This document shows positions 16,932 to 26,109 of a stretch of DNA of 64,000 nt, one piece after another. How positions within the stretch are numbered: the stretch's first letter is position 1; each line of letters starts with the position of its first letter. Source of the stretch: Verticiella alkaliphila. GTDB lineage: Bacteria > Pseudomonadota > Gammaproteobacteria > Burkholderiales > Burkholderiaceae_B. The translations under genes and the position numbers were made by a program. The stretch covers positions 1 through 64,000 of the forward strand of contig NZ_JADCNH010000026.1 in assembly GCF_018904615.1 (NCBI RefSeq), written 5' to 3'. The notes below the pieces were generated by a model, which was not told where the DNA came from, ran no database searches, and worked only from the letters and a program-made list of their open reading frames with translations.

Positions 16932-18143
16932 GTGGCGCCATTGCTGGCGTTGGGCTTTGCCAGCGGCTTGCCCCTGGCACTGACCGGAACGACGCTGCAG
17001 GCCTGGGCGACAGTGGAGCAGGTATCGCTGGAAGCCATCGGTTTTCTCACCCTGGTAGGCTCGGCCTACACGCTGAAGTTCCTGTGGGCGCCGATGATCG
17101 ACCGGTACGCGCCGCCCTTGCTGGGACGTCGTCGTGGCTGGATCCTGATCCTGCAGTTGCTGCTCGCGCTGAGCATCGCGGGCATGGGCTTTCTCGCACC
17201 GGGCACGGCATTGATGCCGCTGGCCTTGCTCGCGGTGCTGGTGGCCTTTCTGTCCGCCTCGCAGGACGTGGCCTTCGATGCCTACCGCACCGAGGTGCTG
17301 AGGCCCGAGGAGCGCGGCGCGGGCGCGGCGGTGTCGGTGCTGGGCTACCGCATCGGCATGTTGATCTCGGGTGGCCTGGCGCTGGTCATCGCCGACAGCT
17401 GGCTGGGCTGGCAGGCCACCTACCTCGTCATGGGCGGGGTCATGGGCCTGCTCGTGCTGGCCACCTGGATCGCACCGGAACCCCAGGTCGTGCCGCCTGC
17501 GCCCAAGTCGCTGGCCGAGGCCGTGAGCGGGCCGCTGCGCGAGTTCTTCTCGCGCAAGGGGGCGTGGGCGCTGCTCGCGCTGATCGTGCTCTACAAGCTC
17601 GGCGATGCCTTCGCAGGCGCACTCACCACCACCTTCCTCATCCGTGGCGCGGGCTATACGCCGTCGGAAGTCGGGCTCGTGAACAACGTGATCGGCGTGG
17701 CCGTCACCATCGTCGGTGCCCTGGTGGGCGGCGCGCTGTTGGCGCGACTCGGGCTGTATCGCGCGCTGATGCTGTTCGGTCTTGCCCAGGCTCTGTCCAA
17801 TCTTGCCTACTGGGTCATCGCGGTGTCGCCCAAGAACATTGTCCTGATGTCGCTGGGCGTGGGCATCGAACACCTGTGCTTCGGGCTGGGCACCTCGGCC
17901 TTCGTGGCGTTCCAGATGGCCTTGTGCAACATGCGCTACACGGCCACGCAGTTCGCCCTGCTCTCGGCCCTGGGGGCCATCGGGCGCACGTATCTGGCCG
18001 GGCCGCTCGCGCCACCGCTCGTGAACTGGTTCGGCTGGCCCGGGTTCTTCCTCGCCACGGTGGTGATCGCCGTGCCGGGCCTGGTGCTGCTGTATCTGCG
18101 CCGGCGCGACATCCAGGCGCTGGATGCGCCGGCCCCGGGCTGA
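16932..18143 (+). CDS. ampG: AmpG family muropeptide permease (MFS)
   Basis: AmpG imports anhydro-muropeptides for cell-wall recycling. The family hallmark ASGLPLALTGTTLQAW opens the protein, followed by YTLKFLWAPMIDRYAPPLLGRRRGW and SASQDVAFDAYRTEVL. About 12 membrane segments are visible in 403 residues. The given start (GTG 16932) is the first standard codon, but the conserved N terminus seems to begin about 13 codons earlier. anmK, which phosphorylates the recycled anhydroMurNAc, is present 20 kb away. Function is well supported; the start is not. Confidence 0.88.
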   Translation: MAPLLALGFASGLPLALTGTTLQAWATVEQVSLEAIGFLTLVGSAYTLKFLWAPMIDRYAPPLLGRRRGWILILQLLLALSIAGMGFLAPGTALMPLALLAVLVAFLSASQDVAFDAYRTEVLRPEERGAGAAVSVLGYRIGMLISGGLALVIADSWLGWQATYLVMGGVMGLLVLATWIAPEPQVVPPAPKSLAEAVSGPLREFFSRKGAWALLALIVLYKLGDAFAGALTTTFLIRGAGYTPSEVGLVNNVIGVAVTIVGALVGGALLARLGLYRALMLFGLAQALSNLAYWVIAVSPKNIVLMSLGVGIEHLCFGLGTSAFVAFQMALCNMRYTATQFALLSALGAIGRTYLAGPLAPPLVNWFGWPGFFLATVVIAVPGLVLLYLRRRDIQALDAPAPG

Positions 18144-18204
18144 GCATGTTGCGCCTGCGCGCGCTTCGCACTAAGTTCTCGCTTTCGAATGACGGAGCGC
18201 CGGC

Positions 18205-19125
18205 ATGACGCACCCCATCCCGCTGCAGGATGCCCCCGATGCCTTGCGTGAGGCCATGGCCGACATCGGCCCGCGCTGGCACCACGACATCGCGGCGGCG
18301 TCGCTCTTGGTGCGCAATACCTATGCACCGCTGCACGCCGGCATGGACAAAGGCCACGCCCGCGTCTTGCGGGATCTGCGCTACGGGGAGCACGAGCGCC
18401 ATCGTCTGGATGTCTTCGTGCCGAACGATGTCGCCCCGGGTGCGCCGGTGGTGGTGTTCGTGCACGGCGGGGCGTTCATCCGTGGCGAGAAGACGGGGCC
18501 CGACGGTCTCTATGACAACGTGCTGTACTGGTTCGCGCGCCAGGGCTTCGTGGGGGTGAACCTGACCTATCGGCTGGCGCCCGAGGCGGTGTTTCCGGGC
18601 GCCACGCAGGATATCGCCGCGGCGATCGACTGGGTGCATGCCCACATCGCCGAGCACGGGGGCGATCCCGCGCGCATGAGCCTCATCGGGCATTCGGCCG
18701 GCGGCACCCACGTGGCGAGCTATGTTTTCGATCCGCTCCTGGGCTACCTGGGCCGGCATCTGGCCGCCACGGTGCTGATCTCGGCGCGCCTGCGCGCGGA
18801 TCGTTCACCCGAGAATCCCAACGCGCATGGGGTGGCGGCGTATTTCGGCGAGGACTTCGCGGTCTATGACAGACGCTCGCCCATGACGCACGCGGCCTGC
18901 AGCGATCTGCCCACCTTCATCGTGGCCGCCGAGTTCGAGAATCCGCTGCTCGACGTCTATGCGCTGGAATTCGCGCATCGCCTGGCCGTGGCGCGCCGGC
19001 GGGCGCCGCGCTTTCTGATGCTGCCGCGACACAACCACACGTCCATCATGGCGCACATGAATACGGGTGAAGACTTGCTCGGCCGCCACATCGTCGATTT
19101 CCTCCAGGAAGCCGGGGCGGCCTGA
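18205..19125 (+). CDS. Alpha/beta-hydrolase fold-3 esterase
   Basis: A 306-residue carboxylesterase of the hormone-sensitive-lipase type. The oxyanion motif HGG (FVHGGAFIRGEKTG) and nucleophile elbow GHSAGG are clear, with YRLAPEAVFPGATQDI between them. The acid/His region is probably AAEFENPLLDV and LPRHNHTS. No signal peptide. Substrate unknown; such enzymes cleave short acyl esters or arylformamides (kynurenine formamidase-like members have the same layout). It follows ampG by 61 bp and is convergent with the MerR-type gene. Confidence 0.82.
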   Translation: MTHPIPLQDAPDALREAMADIGPRWHHDIAAASLLVRNTYAPLHAGMDKGHARVLRDLRYGEHERHRLDVFVPNDVAPGAPVVVFVHGGAFIRGEKTGPDGLYDNVLYWFARQGFVGVNLTYRLAPEAVFPGATQDIAAAIDWVHAHIAEHGGDPARMSLIGHSAGGTHVASYVFDPLLGYLGRHLAATVLISARLRADRSPENPNAHGVAAYFGEDFAVYDRRSPMTHAACSDLPTFIVAAEFENPLLDVYALEFAHRLAVARRRAPRFLMLPRHNHTSIMAHMNTGEDLLGRHIVDFLQEAGAA

Positions 19126-19135
19126 GCCGACCCGT

Positions 19136-19540
19136 TCAGCCCGCGTTCTCCCGTGGCGGGGAAGGCCGCGCGAGCAACGCGTGGCACTGCCGCTCCTGCT
19201 CGGCGAGTTCGGCCAGCGTGATGTCGATGTCCTCGCGCTTGCGCTCCAGCATGGCGCGGTGCTCACTCAGCACGGTGAGGTAATGCTCCAGCTGGCGCCG
19301 GGTGTCCTGCGGGGATTCGTACATGTCGACGAGACCGCGGATCTCCGTGATCGACAACCCCAGGCGGCGGCCGCGCACCGCGAGTTTCAAGCGTGCGCGA
19401 TCCCGAGCGGTGTACACCCGTTGACGGCCCTCGCGCTGGGGCGCGATCAAGGCTTCGTCCTCATAGAACCGGATCGTGCGCGGCGTGATGCCGAACTCCT
19501 GGGCGAGCTGCGAGATCGTCCATCGGGTTGACGAAGTCAT
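19136..19540 (-). CDS. MerR-family regulator, LiuR-like
   Basis: A 134-residue MerR regulator: HTH TISQLAQEFGITPRTIRFYEDEALI (8-32), wing REGRQRVYTARDRARLKLAVRGRRLG, then a dimerisation coiled coil. It lacks the C-terminal metal cysteines of metal-type MerR proteins. Sequence and the CGTAAACG-type site upstream resemble LiuR, which controls branched-chain amino acid and fatty acid degradation. It is divergent from an MBL-fold gene, its probable target. Confidence 0.85.
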   Translation of the reverse strand: MTSSTRWTISQLAQEFGITPRTIRFYEDEALIAPQREGRQRVYTARDRARLKLAVRGRRLGLSITEIRGLVDMYESPQDTRRQLEHYLTVLSEHRAMLERKREDIDITLAELAEQERQCHALLARPSPPRENAG

Positions 19541-19552
19541 GGCGAGGTGGCA

Positions 19553-19570
19553 CTTTACGTAAACGTAAAG
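19553..19570. promoter_or_regulatory. LiuR-type palindromic operator
   Basis: Perfect 8-bp arms CTTTACGT and ACGTAAAG are separated by AA. The site lies 12 bp before the MerR-type gene and about 60 bp before the divergent MBL gene. ACGTAAACGT-like palindromes are typical of LiuR-family regulators, so autoregulation and control of the neighbour are likely. Confidence 0.7.
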
Positions 19571-19631
19571 ACGAGATTGTAGGCATTCGCGCGCCCGACG
19601 GCGAGACGGCGCGCCCATTGACGGACTTCGG

Positions 19632-20696
19632 ATGAACCCCCTCGAACAACAACTCCAATATCCCCTGGGCGAGACACAACCGGCGGCAGGCCAGGTGCTG
19701 GACGTGGCGCCGGACCTGCGCTGGGTGCGCATGCCGCTGCCCTTCGCGCTCGATCACGTGAACATCTGGCTCATGCGCGACCGCGTGGACGGCCGCGACG
19801 GCTGGACGGTGGTCGACTGCGGCGTCTCGCGCGAGGACACCAAGGCGCACTGGGAGAAGATCTTCGCCGAAGGTCTGGATGGCCTGCCCATCGTGCGGGT
19901 GCTGGTCACCCACATGCACCCGGATCACGTGGGCCTCGCCTACTGGCTGTGCGAGCGCTTCGAGGCGCCGCTGGCCATGACCCTGACCGACTACACCACC
20001 GCACGCCTCTTTTCCGAGGGCGGCGCGCAGGGTGGGGCCACCGGCGGCGAGCGTGCCGCGGCGTTCTTCCGCCGCCATGGCGTGGTCGACGGCCCCTCGC
20101 TCGAGCAGCTGCGCGAGCGCAAATCCTATTACGCGAGTCTGGTACCCGCCGTGCCGCCGGCGTTCGACCGCATCGCCGATGGCGACAAAGTGCGCATCGG
20201 CGGGCGCGAGTGGCAGGTCGTGATCGGCGAAGGCCATGCGCCAGAGCATGCCTCGCTCTATTGCGATGCGCTCGGCGTCTTCATCGCGGGCGACATGGTG
20301 TTGCCGCGCATCTCCACCAACGTCAGCGTGCAGGACTACGAGCCCAACGGCGATCCCCTGCGCCTGTACCTGCAGTCGCTGGACAAGTACGGCTTCATGC
20401 CGGCGGACACACTGGTGCTGCCCTCGCACGGTCGGCCGTTCCATGGGCTGCACACGCGCATTGCGCAGCAGCGCGCCCACCATGCCGAGCGCCTGGCCGA
20501 GGTGAAGGAGGCCTGCGCGCAGTCGCCGTGCTCGGCGGCAGACATCGTGCCGATCATGTTCAAGCGCAAGTTGGATCTGCACCAGCTCACCTTCGCGCTG
20601 GGCGAGGCGCTCGCCCACTTGCACACGCTGTACTTCCGCGGCGAGCTCACGCGGCATACGGATGCCGATGGCGTGATCCGCTTCTCGCCGGCCTGA
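19632..20696 (+). CDS. MBL-fold metallo-hydrolase
   Basis: A 354-residue metallo-beta-lactamase-fold protein. The metal motif THMHPDHVG is intact, with further ligands in GEGHAPEHASLY and the Asp of IAGDMVLPRIS, and the final His in LPSHGRPFHG. Length and the C-terminal helical part suit glyoxalase II-like or acyl-CoA thioesterase-like members. The LiuR-type regulator next to it points to acyl-CoA metabolism, but no reaction can be assigned from sequence. Confidence 0.8.
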   Translation: MNPLEQQLQYPLGETQPAAGQVLDVAPDLRWVRMPLPFALDHVNIWLMRDRVDGRDGWTVVDCGVSREDTKAHWEKIFAEGLDGLPIVRVLVTHMHPDHVGLAYWLCERFEAPLAMTLTDYTTARLFSEGGAQGGATGGERAAAFFRRHGVVDGPSLEQLRERKSYYASLVPAVPPAFDRIADGDKVRIGGREWQVVIGEGHAPEHASLYCDALGVFIAGDMVLPRISTNVSVQDYEPNGDPLRLYLQSLDKYGFMPADTLVLPSHGRPFHGLHTRIAQQRAHHAERLAEVKEACAQSPCSAADIVPIMFKRKLDLHQLTFALGEALAHLHTLYFRGELTRHTDADGVIRFSPA

Positions 20697-20706
20697 GCCT
20701 CGCGGC

Positions 20707-22404
20707 TCAGGGGCCGTCGGGAGCAGCCGGGGGTACGTGCAGCGCGGCCACCGCCGCGGTTTCAGTCCGGTAGAAGTTGTCCGGGGCGTCGGCCTTGACC
20801 AGGCCGTCGCGCACCAGGACGTCCTCGACCTGCTTCTTCACGGCCACGAAGGCCACCTGGATGCCGCGATCCCGCAACCCCGAGATCAGGTGGCGCAACA
20901 TGTCCACGCCGGTGCTGTCGATATCGTTGATCGGCCCGCCGTGCAGCAGCACGCGGCGCACCCCCGGCTCGCGCTGGCAGGTATCCAGCACCACGCGCTC
21001 GAGCAGCGGGGCGGTCACGAAATTGAGCGAGGCATCCATGCGCACGGCGAACAGATCCGGGGCGAGACGCGGCAGGCCGAAGCGCTGCCGGTCGCGCAGC
21101 GTGCCGTCCGGGTGCAGGGAGACTTCGACCAGACGCGGATGGGCGCGCTGGTAGAGATAGTGCACGAGCGCCAGCACGAAACCGGTCAGCACGCCCCATT
21201 GCAGTTGGGGCGAGGCAATGAGGGTGGCGGCGAAGGTGGCGAGCGCGATGCCGGCCTCGGCACGCGAGGTGCGCCACAACATGACGAACCACGACGGGCG
21301 GATCAGGTTCAGCACCGACACCACGATCACGGCCGACAGGAAGGACACGGGGACCCAGGCGAGCGCAGGGGTCAGCCAGAGCAGACTCGCGACCACGCAC
21401 AAGGCCGTGAAGAGCGAGGCCCAGCCGCTCACGGCACCCGCAAAGAGATAGAGCGCCGAGCGCGAGAACGAGGCGCTCACAGGAAAGCCGCCGCTCACGC
21501 CCGAGGCCATCTTGGCAAGCCCCTGGCCGATGAGCTCCTGATTCTCCTGCCAGCGCTCACGGCGTTCGCGGGTGATCACCCGGGCGCTGCTCACGGCCTC
21601 GATGAAGCTCACTAGGGCAATCACAGCGGCCAGCGGCAGGAGCTGACGCAGTTGATCCCAGGCGGGCAGCGAGGGCAGTCCGATCTGCGGCAGCCCAGAG
21701 GGCAGATCGCCGACGATGGCGCCGCCGCTGCTGGCGAATGGCGTGGCCCAGGCGATCAACGTGCAGACGATGCCGGCGAGGAGGATGAGCGGAAAGCGCC
21801 GGCTGTAGCGCTTGAGGGACAACAGAAAGACCAGGGTGCCTGCCCCGAGCAGCAGGGCGCCCAGGTGCACGGATGCCATCGCTGCGCCGGTGTCCCCGGC
21901 CGCCCAGGCCGCCTTGAGCCCGGCGCTGTCGATCCCCAGCATGCTGGCGAGCTGCGACAGGAGAATCAGCACCGCTGCCGCCTGGGTGAAGGCGCCGATG
22001 ACCGGACCTGACAGGAAATTCACGATCGAGCCCAGGCGCAACGCACCGAGCAGGATCTGCATGGCGCCTGCGAGCACGGCCAGCCAGATGGCGAGGCTGA
22101 CCCACTCGGGCGAGGCCACGGCCGCCATTCCCGCCAGCGAACCGGCCACCAGCATGGCCGTGAGCGCGGTCGGTCCTGCGCCCAGCAGGTTGCAGGATCC
22201 CCACAGGACGCCAATCACGGCCGGGATCAGGGAAGCATAGAGACCCGTGATGGGCGGCATGCCCGCGAGCACGGCGTAGGCCACGGCCTGAGGCACCAGG
22301 ACGAGGCCGACCGCGATGCCGGCCCGCGCGTCTGCGCCAAGAGAGGACAGGGTGGGACGCTTCCAGGCCAGGAAGGGAAACCAGCGGCGGGCATGTGACA
22401 ACAT
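20707..22404 (-). CDS. SulP-family anion transporter with STAS domain
   Basis: A 565-residue SulP/SLC26 transporter. The family signature PQAVAYAVLAGMPPITGLYASLIP lies in the first membrane segments, and GGFPVSASFSRSALYLFAGA is the second conserved region. A STAS domain (about residues 440-550; HGGPINDIDSTGVDMLRHLI) closes the protein. Sulfate, bicarbonate or dicarboxylates are possible substrates; the family alone does not decide. It is convergent with the MBL gene, only 10 bp away. Confidence 0.92.
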   Translation of the reverse strand: MLSHARRWFPFLAWKRPTLSSLGADARAGIAVGLVLVPQAVAYAVLAGMPPITGLYASLIPAVIGVLWGSCNLLGAGPTALTAMLVAGSLAGMAAVASPEWVSLAIWLAVLAGAMQILLGALRLGSIVNFLSGPVIGAFTQAAAVLILLSQLASMLGIDSAGLKAAWAAGDTGAAMASVHLGALLLGAGTLVFLLSLKRYSRRFPLILLAGIVCTLIAWATPFASSGGAIVGDLPSGLPQIGLPSLPAWDQLRQLLPLAAVIALVSFIEAVSSARVITRERRERWQENQELIGQGLAKMASGVSGGFPVSASFSRSALYLFAGAVSGWASLFTALCVVASLLWLTPALAWVPVSFLSAVIVVSVLNLIRPSWFVMLWRTSRAEAGIALATFAATLIASPQLQWGVLTGFVLALVHYLYQRAHPRLVEVSLHPDGTLRDRQRFGLPRLAPDLFAVRMDASLNFVTAPLLERVVLDTCQREPGVRRVLLHGGPINDIDSTGVDMLRHLISGLRDRGIQVAFVAVKKQVEDVLVRDGLVKADAPDNFYRTETAAVAALHVPPAAPDGP

Positions 22405-22599
22405 GCAATAAGCTTATCACTATGGGTTATGGAAGTGCGTCGCACGCAACCTCATGCAACGCCGGGATCAAAACGTGCGCCGTGCTGTCTAGGCAAGTGT
22501 GGCCCCCAGCTGCGCCAGCGTCGCTGGCGGGGGTGGCCCGGATCTGTCCTCGTGGATCCGGGCCATGGGCCATCCCTTTCTCTCTCGGAAGAACACAGC

Positions 22600-23171
22600 A
22601 TGAACCCTCAGGATCGGCAAGCCATCGACTCCGTTTTCACCCGCCTGGACGACGTCTCTCGCAGTGGCAGCCCCCGCGATGCGGAGGCCGAGCAGTACAT
22701 CACCAGCCAGCTCAGCCAGCGGCCGGGCGCTGCCTATTATCTGGCGCAGACGGTGCTCGTGCAGCAACAGGCGCTGGAAGCCGCGCAGCAGCGGCTGCAG
22801 CAAGCCGAGCGCACGGCCCCGGCAGCCCGTCAGACTGACGAGAGCAGCTTCGGGCGCTTCGGGCGGTCGTCGCGACCGGCCGGCCCCGCGGCCGGCGCCA
22901 TGCCGCCCCCTGGCACGCCCCCGGCCAGCGGCTTTGGCCGCTCCGCCGGTGGTGGCTTCCTCGCGGGCGCGCCCAGACGGCGGTCGGCGTGGCCGGCGGG
23001 ATGATGCTGGGTAGTCTGCTGGGCAGCATGTTCGGTGGCAACGATGCCCAGGCGGCAGAGCAGCCCGCCGAACCGGCCGCCGATGCCGGCCAGGATGCTG
23101 GTCACGATGGTGGCGACGAGGGCGGCTGGGACGATGGCGGTGACATGGGCGACATGGGCGGCGACTTCTGA
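22600..23171 (+). pseudogene. DUF2076 family protein, interrupted by a frameshift
   Basis: The first frame from ATG 22600 encodes a DUF2076 N terminus (NPQDRQAIDSVFTRL, then GAAYYLAQTVLVQQQALE) but ends after RRRSAWPAG at 23004. The expected glycine-rich continuation (VAGGMMLGSLLGSMFGG and the acidic DDGGDMGDMGGDF tail) lies in the -1 frame and ends at 23171. Restoring one base near 22969-22974, in GGGCGCGCCC, would give AGAAQTAVGVAGG, the family's usual joint, and a protein of about 190 residues. A sequencing error or a real single-base deletion are both possible; no slippery heptamer is visible. Confidence 0.75.
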
Positions 23172-23224
23172 CCTAGGCTCGGCACGCCGCTTGCAGTCGG
23201 GCGGGCGCCCACCGGGAGCCCGTC

Positions 23225-24184
23225 ATGCACCTCAACCGTTTCTTTCGCCTTGGCCGACGTGCGGCCGTCGCCTGGATCGACGATGACGCGCCCAGCATGG
23301 GCGCGGCCATCGCTTTCTATACCGTCTTCTCGATGGCGCCGCTGCTGATGATCGTGCTGGCGGTGGCCGGCGCTTTCTGGGGGCGCGAAGCCGTCGAAGG
23401 TCAACTGCTGGGACAACTCAGCGGCGTACTGGGCAGCACCGGGGCCGCCGCGGTCGAGGGGGTGATCAGCAACAGCGCCGAGGAAACCGAACAAGGTTTC
23501 GCCGCCACCCTCTTCAGCATCGGCTTCCTGCTGGTGGGCTCCACCACCATGTTCGCCGAGCTCCAGGGCGCCATGGACAGGGTCTGGAAAGTGCCCATGG
23601 CTGAGCGCAAGACGGGCATCTGGAACGTCCTGCGTGCGCGCCTGCTGTCGTTCGGCCTCGTTCTGGGCCTGGCTTTCCTGCTTCTGGTATCGCTGGTGGT
23701 GAGTGCGGTGCTGGCGGCCATCGGGCGCTGGGCGTCGGGCTTGCTGCCGGCCTGGGAAGTGATGCTCCAGTTCGTCAACATCGCGTTCTCGTTCGGCATC
23801 AGCACTCTGCTCTTTGCGATGATCTTCAAGTTCATGCCGCAGACGCGCGTTGCCTGGCGCGACGTCATCGTCGGTGCCCTCGTCACGGCGCTGCTGTTCG
23901 AGATGGGCAAGTTCCTGATCGGTACCTACGTCGGCAAAAGCTCGGTCGCCTCCACCTACGCCGCCGCCGGCTCGCTGGTGGTGGTGCTGCTTTGGGTGTA
24001 CTACGCCGCGCTCGTCTTTCTCCTGGGCGCGGAATTCACGTGGGCGTATGCCGACGAACACGCCGAGCGTGTGCAGCCCACACATGACGATGCCAAGGAT
24101 CCGCCGGCTGAAGACGGCCCCGCCGGCAGCCTCGTCGAGCGGGAGCCGGCACCCCGCCCCTCACACCGCCCACGGGACACGTGA
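23225..24184 (+). CDS. YihY/BrkB-family inner-membrane protein
   Basis: A 319-residue membrane protein of the YihY/virulence factor BrkB family (not RNase BN, despite older naming). The family start DDDAPSMGAAIAFYTVFSMAPLLMIVLAV is clear, as is FMPQTRVAWRDVIVGALVTALLFEMGK. Six hydrophobic segments precede a polar tail of about 45 residues rich in Pro, Glu and Asp. The function is unknown. The stop overlaps the GTG of the next gene, so the two are probably translated together. Confidence 0.88.
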   Translation: MHLNRFFRLGRRAAVAWIDDDAPSMGAAIAFYTVFSMAPLLMIVLAVAGAFWGREAVEGQLLGQLSGVLGSTGAAAVEGVISNSAEETEQGFAATLFSIGFLLVGSTTMFAELQGAMDRVWKVPMAERKTGIWNVLRARLLSFGLVLGLAFLLLVSLVVSAVLAAIGRWASGLLPAWEVMLQFVNIAFSFGISTLLFAMIFKFMPQTRVAWRDVIVGALVTALLFEMGKFLIGTYVGKSSVASTYAAAGSLVVVLLWVYYAALVFLLGAEFTWAYADEHAERVQPTHDDAKDPPAEDGPAGSLVEREPAPRPSHRPRDT

Positions 24185-25197
24185 CGATGCTCACCCGCCG
24201 CCGTCTGCTGGCCAGTGCCGGCGCGTTGCTGGTCTCAACGGCCGTACGCGCCCAGCCAACCGTGCCCGCCGCACTGGCCGAGGCCCGGGCCCGAGCTCAG
24301 GATCTGCCCCGGCTGCGCAGCCTGCTGGTGCATCGCGATGGGCGGCCGTGGCTGGAGGAGGCGCTGCATGGTGGCACGCTGGATCGCCCGGTCAACGTGA
24401 AATCCGTCTCCAAGGTGTGGATCTCGGCGTTGGTCGGGCAGGCCATCGGACGTGGCGCGCTGCCGGGCGTCGAGGCGGCCGCCGTGCCGCTGTTGGGGCG
24501 TCCCGTTCCGTCCGGCGCAGATCCGCGCGTGGCCCGCATCACCGTGGAAGACCTGCTCACCATGCGCGCCGGCCTGCAACGCACGTCGGGCCCCTACTAT
24601 GGCCCCTGGATCGCCTCGCGGGACTGGGTGGGCCACGTGCTGACGCGCCCCTTCGTCGATGTGCCGGGTGGGGGCATGCAGTACTCCACCGGCAGCACGC
24701 ATCTGCTGTCGGCGATCCTGACCCACGCCACTGGCCGCAACACGCTGGCGCTCGCCCGAGAGGGGCTCGGCGCGCCGCTGGGCGTGGAGATTCCCCCCTG
24801 GGATCGTGACCCGCAAGGCATCTATCTGGGGGGCAACAACATGGGAATCTCCCCGCGCGGTCTGCTGCGCTTTGGCGAGCTCTACCGTCAGGACGGGCTC
24901 TGGCGCGGCGAGCGCGTGCTGCCCGAGGGCTGGGTCAAGGCGTCCTGGACGCCGCGCACGGCGTCCATCTTCACGGGCGACGCCTATGGCTATGGCTGGT
25001 TCATGACGCAGCTCGCGGGTCATGACGTGACGTATGCCTGGGGCTTCGGGGGCCAATTGCTCTACATCGTGCCGACGCTGCGCTTGACGGTGGTGATGAC
25101 CTCGGACCCCGCCTCGCCGTCGGGCAGCGATGGCTATGCCCACGCGCTGCACACGCAGGTGATGGCGCGCATCGTGGCAGCTGCCGCCGCCGCGTAA
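24181..25197 (+). CDS. Exported serine hydrolase, class C beta-lactamase fold
   Basis: A 338-residue penicillin-binding/esterase-type hydrolase. A twin-arginine-like leader (RRRLLASAGALLVSTAVRAQ) suggests export. The SxxK motif is SVSK (Ser75-Lys78) and the second motif is probably YSTGS around residue 160. AYGWGF-type glycine residues near the C terminus (VTYAWGFGGQLLYIVP) occupy the third motif position, without KTG. It may be an esterase or peptidase rather than a beta-lactamase. GTG 24181 or ATG 24187 can serve as start; it overlaps the YihY stop. Confidence 0.82.
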   Translation: MTMLTRRRLLASAGALLVSTAVRAQPTVPAALAEARARAQDLPRLRSLLVHRDGRPWLEEALHGGTLDRPVNVKSVSKVWISALVGQAIGRGALPGVEAAAVPLLGRPVPSGADPRVARITVEDLLTMRAGLQRTSGPYYGPWIASRDWVGHVLTRPFVDVPGGGMQYSTGSTHLLSAILTHATGRNTLALAREGLGAPLGVEIPPWDRDPQGIYLGGNNMGISPRGLLRFGELYRQDGLWRGERVLPEGWVKASWTPRTASIFTGDAYGYGWFMTQLAGHDVTYAWGFGGQLLYIVPTLRLTVVMTSDPASPSGSDGYAHALHTQVMARIVAAAAAA

Positions 25198-25328
25198 TGC
25201 CGCGCGGGCGCGTTGCGGGGAGGCTGTCGCGGCTGGCCGGCGTCAGACGGGGGCCCGGCGACGACGCGGTAACATCTCGGATTGCCCAGCAACCGGCACC
25301 GTGCGGTGCCCCCGAGGAGACTTCCGCC

Positions 25329-26102
25329 ATGTCCGATGCGATGATCGTCGAACGTCACGGTGCCGTGACCGTGTTCCGCCTGAACCAGCCCGCCTCGCGC
25401 AACGCCCTGAGCTTCGAGATGAAGAACCGGCTGATCGCCGAGGTGCCGGCGTTCCTGGACGACGCGTCGGCGCGCTGCCTGGTGATCACCGGCAGCGATG
25501 GCGTCTTCTGCGCGGGTGGCGACATCCGCACCATGAAGGGCGAGCAGACCGCAGCGAGCGTGCGCGCGCGCATGGCGTCCTCGCACGCCTGGCTCTCGCG
25601 GCTCATGACCACCGAGAAGCCCATCATCGCCGCGGTGAACGGCCCGGCCGTGGGCGCCGGTCTGTCGCTCGCGCTCCTGGGCGACATCGTGATGTCCTCG
25701 GAAGACGCTTATTTCATGGGCGGCTTCGCCAAGCTCGGCGTGGTGCCGGACCTGGGCCTGGCCTATTCGCTCGCCCGCTCCGTGGGTGCGCAACGCGCCA
25801 AGGAAGTCCTGCTCGCCAATCGCAAGATCCTGCCGGCCGAGGCGCTCGCCATGGGCATGATCAGCCGCGTGGTGCCCACGGCAGACCTGGAGCGCAGTGC
25901 CCTGGAACTCGCACAGCAGTTGGCGGACGGCCCTGCCACCTCGTTGGGGCTCACCAAGCTCATGGTCAACAGTGCGTATCGCACACCGGCCGAGTACCTG
26001 GAGCAGGAGGCCTTCGCGCAGGTCATGGCGTTCAACTCGCCGGAGTTCCGCGAGGGCGTCGATGCCTTCCTGAACAAGCGCCCGCCCGTCTTCAACCGCT
26101 GA
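25329..26102 (+). CDS. Enoyl-CoA hydratase/isomerase family protein
   Basis: A 257-residue crotonase. Oxyanion-hole segments are FCAGGDIRTM and NGPAVGAGLSLALLGD. The first catalytic Glu of hydratases (PEI/PEV) is replaced in GGFAKLGVVPDLG, which keeps the Asp of VPD. That pattern is closer to PaaG/ECI-type isomerases than to true hydratases. The ATG at 25329 has a GAGGAGA ribosome site, just after a small hairpin (25295-25310). metC follows after 7 bp. Confidence 0.88.
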   Translation: MSDAMIVERHGAVTVFRLNQPASRNALSFEMKNRLIAEVPAFLDDASARCLVITGSDGVFCAGGDIRTMKGEQTAASVRARMASSHAWLSRLMTTEKPIIAAVNGPAVGAGLSLALLGDIVMSSEDAYFMGGFAKLGVVPDLGLAYSLARSVGAQRAKEVLLANRKILPAEALAMGMISRVVPTADLERSALELAQQLADGPATSLGLTKLMVNSAYRTPAEYLEQEAFAQVMAFNSPEFREGVDAFLNKRPPVFNR

Positions 26103-26109
26103 TTCCGCC

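Noticed and set aside
22960-22980. Programmed -1 frameshift in the DUF2076 gene
   Set aside because: No X-XXY-YYZ slippery heptamer or downstream pseudoknot is evident; single-base deletion or sequencing error explains it better.
24181-25197. Beta-lactamase resistance gene
   Set aside because: The SxxK and Y-x-S motifs are present but the KTG triad is not, and the family includes many esterases and peptidases; resistance cannot be claimed.
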